DNA of 64,000 bases. It comes from an uncultured Lachnospiraceae bacterium (GTDB taxonomy: Bacteria; Bacillota; Clostridia; Lachnospirales; Lachnospiraceae). Below the pieces are notes generated by a model. The model did not search any database. It was not told the origin of the DNA and saw only the letters and a program-made list of their open reading frames with translations. The stretch covers positions 1 through 64,000 of the forward strand of contig CATXUX010000009.1 in the NCBI GenBank assembly GCA_958402795.1, in the 5' to 3' direction. This document shows positions 52,489-59,142 of this stretch, one piece after another; position 1 is the stretch's first letter; every line of letters begins with the position of its first letter. The position numbers and the translations under genes were made by a program.

Positions 52489-53331
52489 TTATAACAAAAT
52501 GGTGTGAGGAATCACATCCGGGTCATGGTTCGCAAGAGATTCCACGCAGTTTTTATTTCTGCTCATTTTCGCAATCCATTTTAATGATTGAATCTGACGA
52601 TTTTTATCTGTTGCGATTCCGGAGCATATAAGCCGCTGCCATGACTTCGATGAATATCCTCCGTCTGAATACAGCAGGACATAACGTCCGCCGTCTCCTG
52701 TAATTAAAACAGCAAATAGTCCGTCGGAATGTCCGGGGATATTTACTAACTGAATGGACCCGTCTTCAAACAGGTCAAAGGATTTCCCAACGGGACCGAC
52801 CCCGGTGTCTTTAAATGAAAAACTGGATAAGGGAACGCCTTTCCACATAGAAGACCGATATCGAATGAGGTGCCGCCCTGCACAGGCGATTTCATTTTCC
52901 GACACGAGAATATGCTTTGCTTTTTTTACCTGCTTTACTCCGCTGGCATGGTCGCAGTCCAGATGAGTCAGCAGCACGTAATCTAAACTTTCCGGACGAA
53001 TCCCCAATGTCTGAAGCTGTTCATTGACGGCTTTTCCTTTTGCAACTTCTCCCTGATTTGTAACGTAAAGCGGAAACGACATATGGCGAATCTGCGCCAT
53101 CCGGTCATACTCTCCACCGGGACTGATTTCCCGGCTCCAACCAGTGTCAATCAGAAGTTTCCCTTTTGGATGTTCCACAAGGTAGGCGGAAACGGGGAGC
53201 CATATCCGATCCTTTTTTCTTGTTGTTAGTCCGGCAGCTTTCATCAGGCTGCAATGTTTCCCGCCAAAGGGGAGGTATGGAGAGACGCATACCCGTCCGC
53301 AATGAAATACATGAATTCTAATATTGTCCAT
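52489..53331 (-). CDS. MBL-fold hydrolase (lactonase-like), second copy
   Basis: 280 residues, the same length as its paralogue at 43764-44606 and clearly related through the whole chain (YLVEHPKGKLLIDTGW, SMWKGV, GKSFDLFEDGS, HDPD). The metal motif reads LTHLDCDHASG, so the second His of HxHxDH is Asp. Such HxDxDH forms occur in the family but may change metal use. Ribosome site GGAGAAAAA. It lies downstream of the 21-residue peptide gene. Confidence 0.82.
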   Translation of the reverse strand: MDNIRIHVFHCGRVCVSPYLPFGGKHCSLMKAAGLTTRKKDRIWLPVSAYLVEHPKGKLLIDTGWSREISPGGEYDRMAQIRHMSFPLYVTNQGEVAKGKAVNEQLQTLGIRPESLDYVLLTHLDCDHASGVKQVKKAKHILVSENEIACAGRHLIRYRSSMWKGVPLSSFSFKDTGVGPVGKSFDLFEDGSIQLVNIPGHSDGLFAVLITGDGGRYVLLYSDGGYSSKSWQRLICSGIATDKNRQIQSLKWIAKMSRNKNCVESLANHDPDVIPHTILL

Positions 53332-53355
53332 TTTTTCTCCTTGTTATTATGCTTT

Positions 53356-53421
53356 TTATTTTTTGCGAAATGCAAAATAAAAAACAAGAATTACCAATAC
53401 TAAAATTAGCAGTTTTACCAT
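53356..53421 (-). CDS. 21-residue single-span membrane peptide
   Basis: An ATG at 53421 with AAGGAG at good spacing opens a 21-codon frame: MVKLLILVLVILVFYF, then an Ala-Phe-Arg-Lys-Lys tail and TAA. It is one hydrophobic span with a positive C-terminus, so it should insert in the membrane. It fills the gap between the SDR and MBL genes of this operon. I do not know a family. It may regulate or anchor an operon partner such as the MATE pump. Confidence 0.55.
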   Translation of the reverse strand: MVKLLILVLVILVFYFAFRKK

Positions 53422-53443
53422 ATAAAACGATCTCCTTATTAAG

Positions 53444-54220
53444 TCATGTCTTGTTCATTCCCGCTGCCATCTTTCTGGTAATGCGGCGGGGAAGCAGACG
53501 GGTTGCAATGTTAAATGCGTTTGTAACAAAACCATGATATTTTATGCTTTTTCCACGCATTGCGGCCCGATAGCCGGTTTCTGCCACATCCTTTGCCGTA
53601 GCAGTCTTAAATCGCGAGAACATAACAGATTTCCCCATATGAGCATTTTTTTCAAACCCTGTGGATGTCGGTCCGGGACAAAGTGCTGTCACTGAAATTC
53701 CTGTCCCATCCAGCTCCGCCGCCAGTGCTTCCGAAAATGAAAGTACAAAACTTTTGGAAGCATAATAGAGCGACATATAAGGACCGGCGGAAAAAGCTGC
53801 CACAGATGACAAGTTTATAATCCGTCCTGCGCCTCGCTTCCTCATATCGCTGCCAAACAGGTATGTCAGCTTTACCAGTGCTGTTATGTTCAGCTCAATT
53901 AACGCCTGCTGACGATCCCATTTGGAATCCAAAAATGCACATAAATCTCCAAACCCTGCATTGTTTACCAAAATATCAACTTGTAAATTTGATTCGATTA
54001 CGTATTTGTGTAACTGTTCAATTTCAACACAAGATGTTAAATCAGCCGAATATGCAACCGCTTTTATGGAATACCTTGTCTCTAATTCTTTCTTTAAGCA
54101 TTTCAGTTTATCGTTACTTCTGGCGACAAGAATCAGGTTATATCCATTCTTTGCAAACACTCTCGCAAATTCCAGCCCAATGCCGCCGGAAGCTCCTGTA
54201 ATGAGGCAGTAGTTTTTCAT
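53444..54220 (-). CDS. Short-chain dehydrogenase/reductase
   Basis: 258 residues from the ATG at 54220 (MKNYCLITG), with GAGG nine bases upstream; a TTG at 54229 is less likely. NAD(P) loop ITGASGGIGLEFA, NNAG motif ILVNNAGFGD, catalytic Ser in INLSSVAAFS and YxxxK in LYYASKSFV. The classical SDR form, probably NADP-linked. The substrate is unknown. It lies after the TetR gene and its terminator. Confidence 0.9.
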   Translation of the reverse strand: MKNYCLITGASGGIGLEFARVFAKNGYNLILVARSNDKLKCLKKELETRYSIKAVAYSADLTSCVEIEQLHKYVIESNLQVDILVNNAGFGDLCAFLDSKWDRQQALIELNITALVKLTYLFGSDMRKRGAGRIINLSSVAAFSAGPYMSLYYASKSFVLSFSEALAAELDGTGISVTALCPGPTSTGFEKNAHMGKSVMFSRFKTATAKDVAETGYRAAMRGKSIKYHGFVTNAFNIATRLLPRRITRKMAAGMNKT

Positions 54221-54320
54221 ATGTCGCAACCTCTTTCCTGTATTTCTTTACTTCGCTCCCATGCAACAGTGTAGATGTATGAACTGAAAATTGGAACGAC
54301 ATAAACAGCGATTGTGTACG

Positions 54321-54348
54321 AAAAAAGCGGAACCGTAGCGGCTCCGCT
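54321..54348 (-). terminator. Terminator of the TetR gene
   Basis: AGCGGAGCCG, loop CTA, CGGTTCCGCT, then TTTTT on the minus strand, directly after the TetR stop. Read-through or a further promoter is needed to reach the SDR gene. Confidence 0.85.
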
Positions 54349-54921
54349 CTATTTAAAAATTTCAAAGGATTTTATAATCAGCTTGTTCATACTGTCAATG
54401 TCTACATCATAGGGATTTTTCAGCCAATAGACAAAGGCTGAAATGGAAAGTGTTGAAACCATTTCCAATATCATGTTTTCGTTTTCTATACTCTTTTCTT
54501 GAAAAAGCTGGTTCCAGAAATGGTATTTAATTCCTGTCTGCCATTTCTGAATAAACTGAATATTCGGATTTGCAATCAGAAAAGCATAAAACACCTGCTT
54601 ATTCTGCTCGATAAGATGGCACGTGTTCTGAAAAAACGGAAATCCGGTTTCAAAATCAATGACTGTCTCGCCAAAATCTTTATTGACTTCAAGAAGCTGA
54701 TACAGCAAAATATCTTCAATTTCTTCTTTCAACTGCATGACATTATCGTAATAAGAGTAAAATGTACTTCGCGCCACATGAGCCTGACTACACAGTTCTT
54801 TCACAGAGACTGCATGAATCTCTTTCTGTTGATTCAGGTCGATCAACGCTTTTTGCAAAGCACGCTGTGCATCTGTATTGGCTTTCTTCTCTATGTTTGT
54901 AATATATTGATAAGGATTCAT
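54349..54921 (-). CDS. TetR family transcriptional regulator
   Basis: 190 residues. Helix-turn-helix: RALQKALIDLNQQKEIHAVS, VKELCSQAHVARSTFYSYYD. The C-terminal half resembles TetR_C_33-type ligand domains found in Firmicutes. It lies at the head of the minus-strand set SDR, peptide, MBL, patatin, lipoprotein, MATE. A perfect palindrome upstream (54954-54975) is its likely operator. Confidence 0.86.
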   Translation of the reverse strand: MNPYQYITNIEKKANTDAQRALQKALIDLNQQKEIHAVSVKELCSQAHVARSTFYSYYDNVMQLKEEIEDILLYQLLEVNKDFGETVIDFETGFPFFQNTCHLIEQNKQVFYAFLIANPNIQFIQKWQTGIKYHFWNQLFQEKSIENENMILEMVSTLSISAFVYWLKNPYDVDIDSMNKLIIKSFEIFK

Positions 54922-54953
54922 ATTTGCTGCCCTCCGCCACAGTCATTGAAGAT

Positions 54954-54990
54954 GAATAAAGTATGTCCTTTATTCGCTACAACTATTATA
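54954..54990 (-). promoter_or_regulatory. TetR operator and -10 box
   Basis: The perfect palindrome GAATAAAG-N6-CTTTATTC (54954-54975) lies directly downstream of TATAAT (minus strand, 54985-54990), over the expected transcription start. This is a usual place for autorepression. The rest of 54922-55240 holds only the promoter noted below. Confidence 0.65.
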
Positions 54991-55119
54991 GCAGATTTTT
55001 CGCTATCATGGGAATCGTAAATGAAAAGAGTGGGTAAGGCAGCAAAAAGCAGGTGTTTTTCACCCTTGTTTACAGGTTGATAAGTTGCTAAGTTTATCCG
55101 AAAATGGACCGGCGCAAGC

Positions 55120-55148
55120 TTGAAATGGCCGGGGGCATATGATAAACT
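55120..55148 (+). promoter_or_regulatory. Promoter of the two-component operon
   Basis: TTGAAA, 17 bp, TAAACT. The stretch just upstream holds short AAGTT direct repeats (55080-55096) that could be LytTR sites. Confidence 0.55.
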
Positions 55149-55240
55149 AGATTGCATAAACGAATCGAATTTAAAAATATATGAGATTGTATTTCGCACT
55201 GCAGGGGAGCTGCCATGAAAGCGTTACGGAGGGAACGGCT

Positions 55241-55945
55241 ATGATCAGGATTGCCATAGTGGAAGATGAAGAACTCTACATCAAGGAGCTGACGGGGTAT
55301 CTGGAAGAGTACCGGAAGTCGTTCGGGGAGGAGTTCGAGATTACGGTATACCGTGACGGGGATGGGATTACGTCGCAGTATAAGGGGCAGTTTGATATCA
55401 TCCTGATGGATATCCAGATGCGGTTTGTTGACGGAATGACGGCTGCGGAGGAGATTCGGAAGATGGATTCGGAGGTTGTGATCATATTTATCACGAATAT
55501 GACGCAGTACGCGATCCGCGGGTATGAGGTGGACGCGATGGATTATGTTTTAAAACCGGTTTCTTATTTTGCATTCAGTCAGAAATTGTCCAAAGCGATC
55601 GCCCGGATCCGGAAGCGTACAAGAACTTACATTACGATTCAGGTCAAGGGCGGAATCCTGCGGCTTGACGCGGAGGATATTTATTATATTGAAAGTTCTG
55701 GGCATAATCTGGTATTCCATACAGCCGGAGGGGATCATCTCGTGCCGGGGACGATGAAATCGGTGGAAGAAGAACTGGAGGGACTACACTTCTCCAGAGG
55801 GAATAAGTGTTATCTTATTAACTTAAAACACGTGGAGGGCGTCAAGGACAAGTGCGCGATTGTTAAGGGGGAGTATCTGCAGCTCAGCCGTCCGCGCCTG
55901 AACGCGTTTATGCAGGAATTGACGAAATACTGGGGGGATGAGTGA
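55241..55945 (+). CDS. LytTR family response regulator
   Basis: 234 residues from the ATG at 55241 behind GGAGGGA. The receiver domain has the acidic pair VEDEEL, phosphoacceptor Asp in ILMDIQM and Lys in YVLKPV. The C-terminal LytTR DNA-binding domain has DAEDIYYIESSGHNLVFHT and FSRGNKCYLINLKHVEG. It overlaps the kinase start (TGATG). No AgrB/AgrD-like or transporter target is next to it, so the regulated genes are unknown. Confidence 0.9.
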   Translation: MIRIAIVEDEELYIKELTGYLEEYRKSFGEEFEITVYRDGDGITSQYKGQFDIILMDIQMRFVDGMTAAEEIRKMDSEVVIIFITNMTQYAIRGYEVDAMDYVLKPVSYFAFSQKLSKAIARIRKRTRTYITIQVKGGILRLDAEDIYYIESSGHNLVFHTAGGDHLVPGTMKSVEEELEGLHFSRGNKCYLINLKHVEGVKDKCAIVKGEYLQLSRPRLNAFMQELTKYWGDE

Positions 55946-57264
55946 TGGTGACGGGGTATGCCTGGCCGGATATTCCGAGAGCATATACGGCATTGGCGGA
56001 GTGGCTGATGTGTCTGATGTGTATCATTGAGGTGAAACGGCGTCTGCACGGCTGGAAACTGGCGGTAGTATCTGCGGCTGCACTGGTAGTACAGACGGTC
56101 TTTCTTGTCCTGACGGAAGGACAGAATAATATCTTATGGATTCTCTGTATGCTGACGGCAGTTCTGCTGATGTATGGTTTTATTTATCTATGCAGTGATA
56201 TGAACTGGCGGGATACCGCACATTACTGTGTCAGGGCATTTCTTATGGCGGAATTTGCGGCGTCACTGGAATGGGAGATTCACTGTACGCTGGTGGAAGT
56301 AACCGGGGGAGAACTCTCATGGGTCGCTGCAGCCGGAATCCTTGCGGCAGTGTATGGTGTGGTATGTCTGGCGTCGTGGGCGATCTACCGGAGATATAAG
56401 CAGCCGGAGGATAAAGAATTGATGATTACGAATCGAGAACTGTTCTCCAGCGTGATCATTGGGATTGCTGTTTTTTCTGTGAGCAATCTGGGTTTCATTG
56501 CCTCGAACAGTCCGTTCTTCGGAAACGGACAGCGGATTGGGATTTTTAATGCCAGGACGCTCGTAGATCTTGGGGGCGCTGCAATCTTCTATGCCTACCA
56601 CATTCAGCGGGAGGATCTGCGTATGCGTCAGGAACTGGAGAGTATGAAGAAGATTCTCTACAATCAGTACATACAATATGAGCAGTCCCAGGAGGCAATG
56701 GATCTGATTAACTATAAGTATCATGACTTGAAGCATCATATCATCGCACTGCGGGCAGAGGAAGATGAGAAAAAGCGCCAGGAATATCTGGACGGGCTGG
56801 AGGCGGAGATCCGGAGCTATGAGGCCCAGAATAAGACCGGAAACAAGGTACTGGATACGCTTCTCACGATGAAGAGCATGTACTGTTTAAAAAATGACAT
56901 TTCTCTGACCAGCGTGGTGGATGGTACATTGTTTGGCTTCATGGATACGATGGATATCTGCTCGATTTTCGGAAATGCGTTGGATAATGCGATTGAATGT
57001 GAACTTAAGATCCCAGAAAAGGAGAAGCGGCTGATTCATGTTTCCGCCCATGCACAGAAACAGTTTTTGATCATTTTGTTTGAAAACTATTACGAAGGAG
57101 AACTGGAATTTAATGAGAACCTGCCGCGCACGACAAAGGGCGACGCCGAACTGCATGGATACGGACTGAAAAGTGTACGATATACCGCGCGTAAATACCA
57201 TGGAGAAGTAGATATCAATACTGAGCATAACTGGTTCCGGCTGAAAATACTGATTCCGATGTAA
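55945..57264 (+). CDS. Sensor histidine kinase, GHKL/AgrC-like
   Basis: 439 residues. The N-terminal half has six to seven membrane spans (residues about 10-220). A coiled linker is followed by the H-box region YHDLKHHIIAL, N-box FGNALDNAIECEL and G-box GYGLKSVRYTA. The type matches peptide-sensing AgrC kinases and their relatives. It starts 1 bp into the stop of the LytTR gene, so the pair is translated together. The signal is unknown. Confidence 0.88.
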   Translation: MVTGYAWPDIPRAYTALAEWLMCLMCIIEVKRRLHGWKLAVVSAAALVVQTVFLVLTEGQNNILWILCMLTAVLLMYGFIYLCSDMNWRDTAHYCVRAFLMAEFAASLEWEIHCTLVEVTGGELSWVAAAGILAAVYGVVCLASWAIYRRYKQPEDKELMITNRELFSSVIIGIAVFSVSNLGFIASNSPFFGNGQRIGIFNARTLVDLGGAAIFYAYHIQREDLRMRQELESMKKILYNQYIQYEQSQEAMDLINYKYHDLKHHIIALRAEEDEKKRQEYLDGLEAEIRSYEAQNKTGNKVLDTLLTMKSMYCLKNDISLTSVVDGTLFGFMDTMDICSIFGNALDNAIECELKIPEKEKRLIHVSAHAQKQFLIILFENYYEGELEFNENLPRTTKGDAELHGYGLKSVRYTARKYHGEVDINTEHNWFRLKILIPM

Positions 57265-57371
57265 GTTCTGATGTAGGAAAAGACAAGAAAATCTAAAAAG
57301 GCAAAAAATGAGGTGCTGACTGTGAAAAAAAGTTTAACATTACCGGAGTATGCGTACCAGAGAAACATTAT

Positions 57372-58487
57372 ATGGTGAATTTGGATAAGCGTCTGAAAGA
57401 AATCCGAGAATTGATTGACGACGGGGCATATTTTACGATCAATCGAGCAAGGCAGTATGGGAAAACGACATTATTGGCTGCATTGGCAAAATCTCTGTCA
57501 AGAGATTATGTGATTGTAAGTATGGATTTTCAGGCAATGGGAAACGAATCATTTCAGAATGAGAACACGTTTTCTCTTTCATTTTTGGCTCTTTTTTGTA
57601 GAAAATTGGAAAATATCAGTAAAAATAATGCGTGGGAATTCGGTGATTTGTTATCGGAGTTAAAAGAGATTGTCCGAATGAAACCGGAAAAGTTTGTACT
57701 ATTGGATTTGTTTAGTTATCTGCTGGATATTTGCAAAAAAATTCCAAAGCCGGTAGTTCTTATGATTGATGAAGTGGATACGGCAACAAATAATCAGGTG
57801 TTTCTTGATTTCCTTGCACAATTACGAAATTATTATTTGGAGAGAGAAACAGATGGGACAGTTACCTTCCAATCCGTGATATTGGCAGGGGTTTATGATA
57901 TAAAAAATATGAGACGGAAGATCCGACCGGAAGAGGATCACAAAACAAACAGTCCGTGGAACATTGCGGCGGATTTTGATGTTGATATGAGTTTTAATGA
58001 GGAAGATATTTCCGGGATGCTGGAAGAATATGAAACAGACAATATGACGGGAATGGATATCAGGAAAGTGTCCAGACTGATCTATGAATATACTTCCGGT
58101 TATCCGTTTCTGGTATCGAAAATCTGTAAGATTATTGATGAACGGCTGGCGGGGGAAGGAATATTTCATGATAAAAGTGCAGCATGGACAAAAGAAGGCA
58201 TTCTGGAAGCGGTAAAAATATTGCTCTCTGAGAAAAATATGTTATTTGATTCTCTGACAGAAAAAATAGAGACTTATCCGGAATTGAAAAACATACTGTA
58301 TGCGCTGTTGTTTCGGGGGCAAAGTATTGTATATAATCCCGATAACGATGCAATTGGAATTGCACAGATGTTTGGGTTTACAAAAATAGATGCAGAAACG
58401 GGCGCAGTAGTAGTTGCAAACCGGATTTTTGAGACACGTTTATATAATTATTTTTTGACGGCACAGGAGATACAGGGTTTACATTGA
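57372..58487 (+). CDS. AAA-ATPase-like protein, frameshifted at the extreme N-terminus
   Basis: 371 residues readable from the ATG at 57372 (MVNLDKRLKEI). Walker A FTINRARQYGKTTLLAAL and Walker B PVVLMIDEVDTA match the multi-copy AAA-ATPase_like group. The family normally begins about 17 residues earlier; here KKFNITGVCVPEKHY is encoded just upstream in the same frame as the body, but the only start with a ribosome site is the GTG at 57322 (GAGG eight bases before), which is one base out of frame through a run of seven A. Eight A would restore GTG-K-K-K-F-N. It is either phase-variable, rescued by slippage, translated from the internal ATG, or a recent pseudogene. Confidence 0.75.
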   Translation: MVNLDKRLKEIRELIDDGAYFTINRARQYGKTTLLAALAKSLSRDYVIVSMDFQAMGNESFQNENTFSLSFLALFCRKLENISKNNAWEFGDLLSELKEIVRMKPEKFVLLDLFSYLLDICKKIPKPVVLMIDEVDTATNNQVFLDFLAQLRNYYLERETDGTVTFQSVILAGVYDIKNMRRKIRPEEDHKTNSPWNIAADFDVDMSFNEEDISGMLEEYETDNMTGMDIRKVSRLIYEYTSGYPFLVSKICKIIDERLAGEGIFHDKSAAWTKEGILEAVKILLSEKNMLFDSLTEKIETYPELKNILYALLFRGQSIVYNPDNDAIGIAQMFGFTKIDAETGAVVVANRIFETRLYNYFLTAQEIQGLH

Positions 58488-58572
58488 AAAAGATATTTAA
58501 AAAGTGGATACAAGGACACAGAATTGGACTGTGTTTTTGTTGATAAAAATTGTAGAAATGGCAGAGAGAGCG

Positions 58573-58581
58573 TGATACAAT
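58573..58581 (+). promoter_or_regulatory. Extended -10 promoter of the toxin mRNA
   Basis: TG-A-TACAAT, an extended -10 element, about 50 bp before the toxin start. No good -35 box. Confidence 0.55.
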
Positions 58582-58592
58582 AGTGCTGTTAC

Positions 58593-58623
58593 CGCCTCCT
58601 ATACCCGGTACGGAAAGGAGGTG
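58593..58623 (+). promoter_or_regulatory. 5' UTR stem hiding the toxin ribosome site
   Basis: CGCCTCCT (58593-58600) can pair over eight positions with AGGAGGTG (58616-58623), which is the ribosome site. A hidden ribosome site is a known feature of Fst-type toxin mRNAs. Confidence 0.65.
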
Positions 58624-58629
58624 AACTAC

Positions 58630-58716
58630 GTGGAAATACTTACTTCACTTATTGTCGCTGTTGCGGCTGGTGTAATTTGCCATTACATCATCAAATGGTT
58701 AGATGGCGGCGAATAG
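58630..58716 (+). CDS. 28-residue hydrophobic peptide, candidate Fst-like type I toxin
   Basis: A GTG at 58630 behind AAAGGAGGTG opens 28 codons: MEILTSLIVAVAAGVICHY, then IIKWLDGGE. It is one membrane span followed by W-L-D and an acidic tail, the build of Fst/par toxins. It is convergent with a small antisense-type RNA (58768-58841) and shares a bidirectional terminator with it. I infer a membrane-acting toxin; the family name is not certain. Similar AGV-C-H-Y peptides may be common in gut Clostridia. Confidence 0.75.
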   Translation: MEILTSLIVAVAAGVICHYIIKWLDGGE

Positions 58717-58767
58717 TCGGTAACTGGCCTATGGCGCTAAACCCTGCCATTCCAAAATAGGGAATAG

Positions 58768-58799
58768 AAAACCCCCGGTGTTCCAGCACCGGGGGTTTT
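58768..58799. terminator. Shared bidirectional terminator of toxin and antitoxin RNAs
   Basis: AAAACCCCCGGTG, 6-base loop, CACCGGGGGTTTT: a perfect 13-bp stem with a T-run on both strands. It serves both converging transcripts. Confidence 0.9.
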
Positions 58800-58809
58800 C
58801 GCAGTAGCC

Positions 58810-58836
58810 GAACTACGTGGACTACTTGCTTCACTT
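58810..58836. repeat. Direct repeat of the toxin start region
   Basis: GAACTACGTGGACTACTTGC followed by TTCACTT, matching 58623-58650 with one 1-base gap and few changes. It corresponds to the DR sequences that let Fst-type RNA I and RNA II interact. Confidence 0.8.
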
Positions 58837-58847
58837 TGCCTACCGGC

Positions 58848-58876
58848 ATTATAGCATATGCAAATCGAAAATGCAA
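58848..58876 (-). promoter_or_regulatory. Promoter of the antitoxin RNA
   Basis: TTGCAT, 17 bp, TATAAT on the minus strand. It is stronger by consensus than the toxin promoter, as expected for an unstable antitoxin made in excess. Confidence 0.78.
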
Positions 58877-59019
58877 TATTCTGAAAAAAATTGGTTTGGT
58901 CAAAACAATACCTCTCAAAACAATATATAAAATATTGACATTGAGAAGTCTTAAATAGCACTTATGTCAGCAATTTGCATAAAAAATGTGCGGTGATTTT
59001 GTGAAAGGTGTACAGATTG

Positions 59020-59088
59020 ATTACAATTTGTGCGCTTTTTTTACAATTTGTGCAAAAATCCGCACAAAGATGGGATATCTGCTATAAT
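59020..59088 (+). promoter_or_regulatory. Activator-type promoter of the GH3 gene
   Basis: TTACAATTTGTGC occurs at 59020-59032 and 59041-59053, a 21-bp period (two helical turns). TGTGC/GCACA is also inverted at 59050-59067. TATAAT is at 59083-59088 with no -35 match. Tandem sites just upstream of a weak -35 suggest an AraC-type or similar activator; the regulator gene is not nearby. Confidence 0.6.
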
Positions 59089-59142
59089 CCCAATTACATG
59101 ATAACTTGCCATCATGAAAAAGAAACAGGGAGGAAAAAAGAG

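Larger units (their letters stand above)
58768..58841 (-). ncRNA. Candidate antitoxin RNA (RNA II-like)
   Basis: A minus-strand promoter (TTGCAT-N17-TATAAT) starts a transcript at about 58841 that ends in the shared terminator, about 75 nt. The part at 58810-58836 is complementary to the toxin ribosome site and first codons (58623-58650), because the same 27-28-bp sequence occurs in both places as a direct repeat. It can thus pair in trans with the mRNA start and, through the terminator, with its end. Confidence 0.7.
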
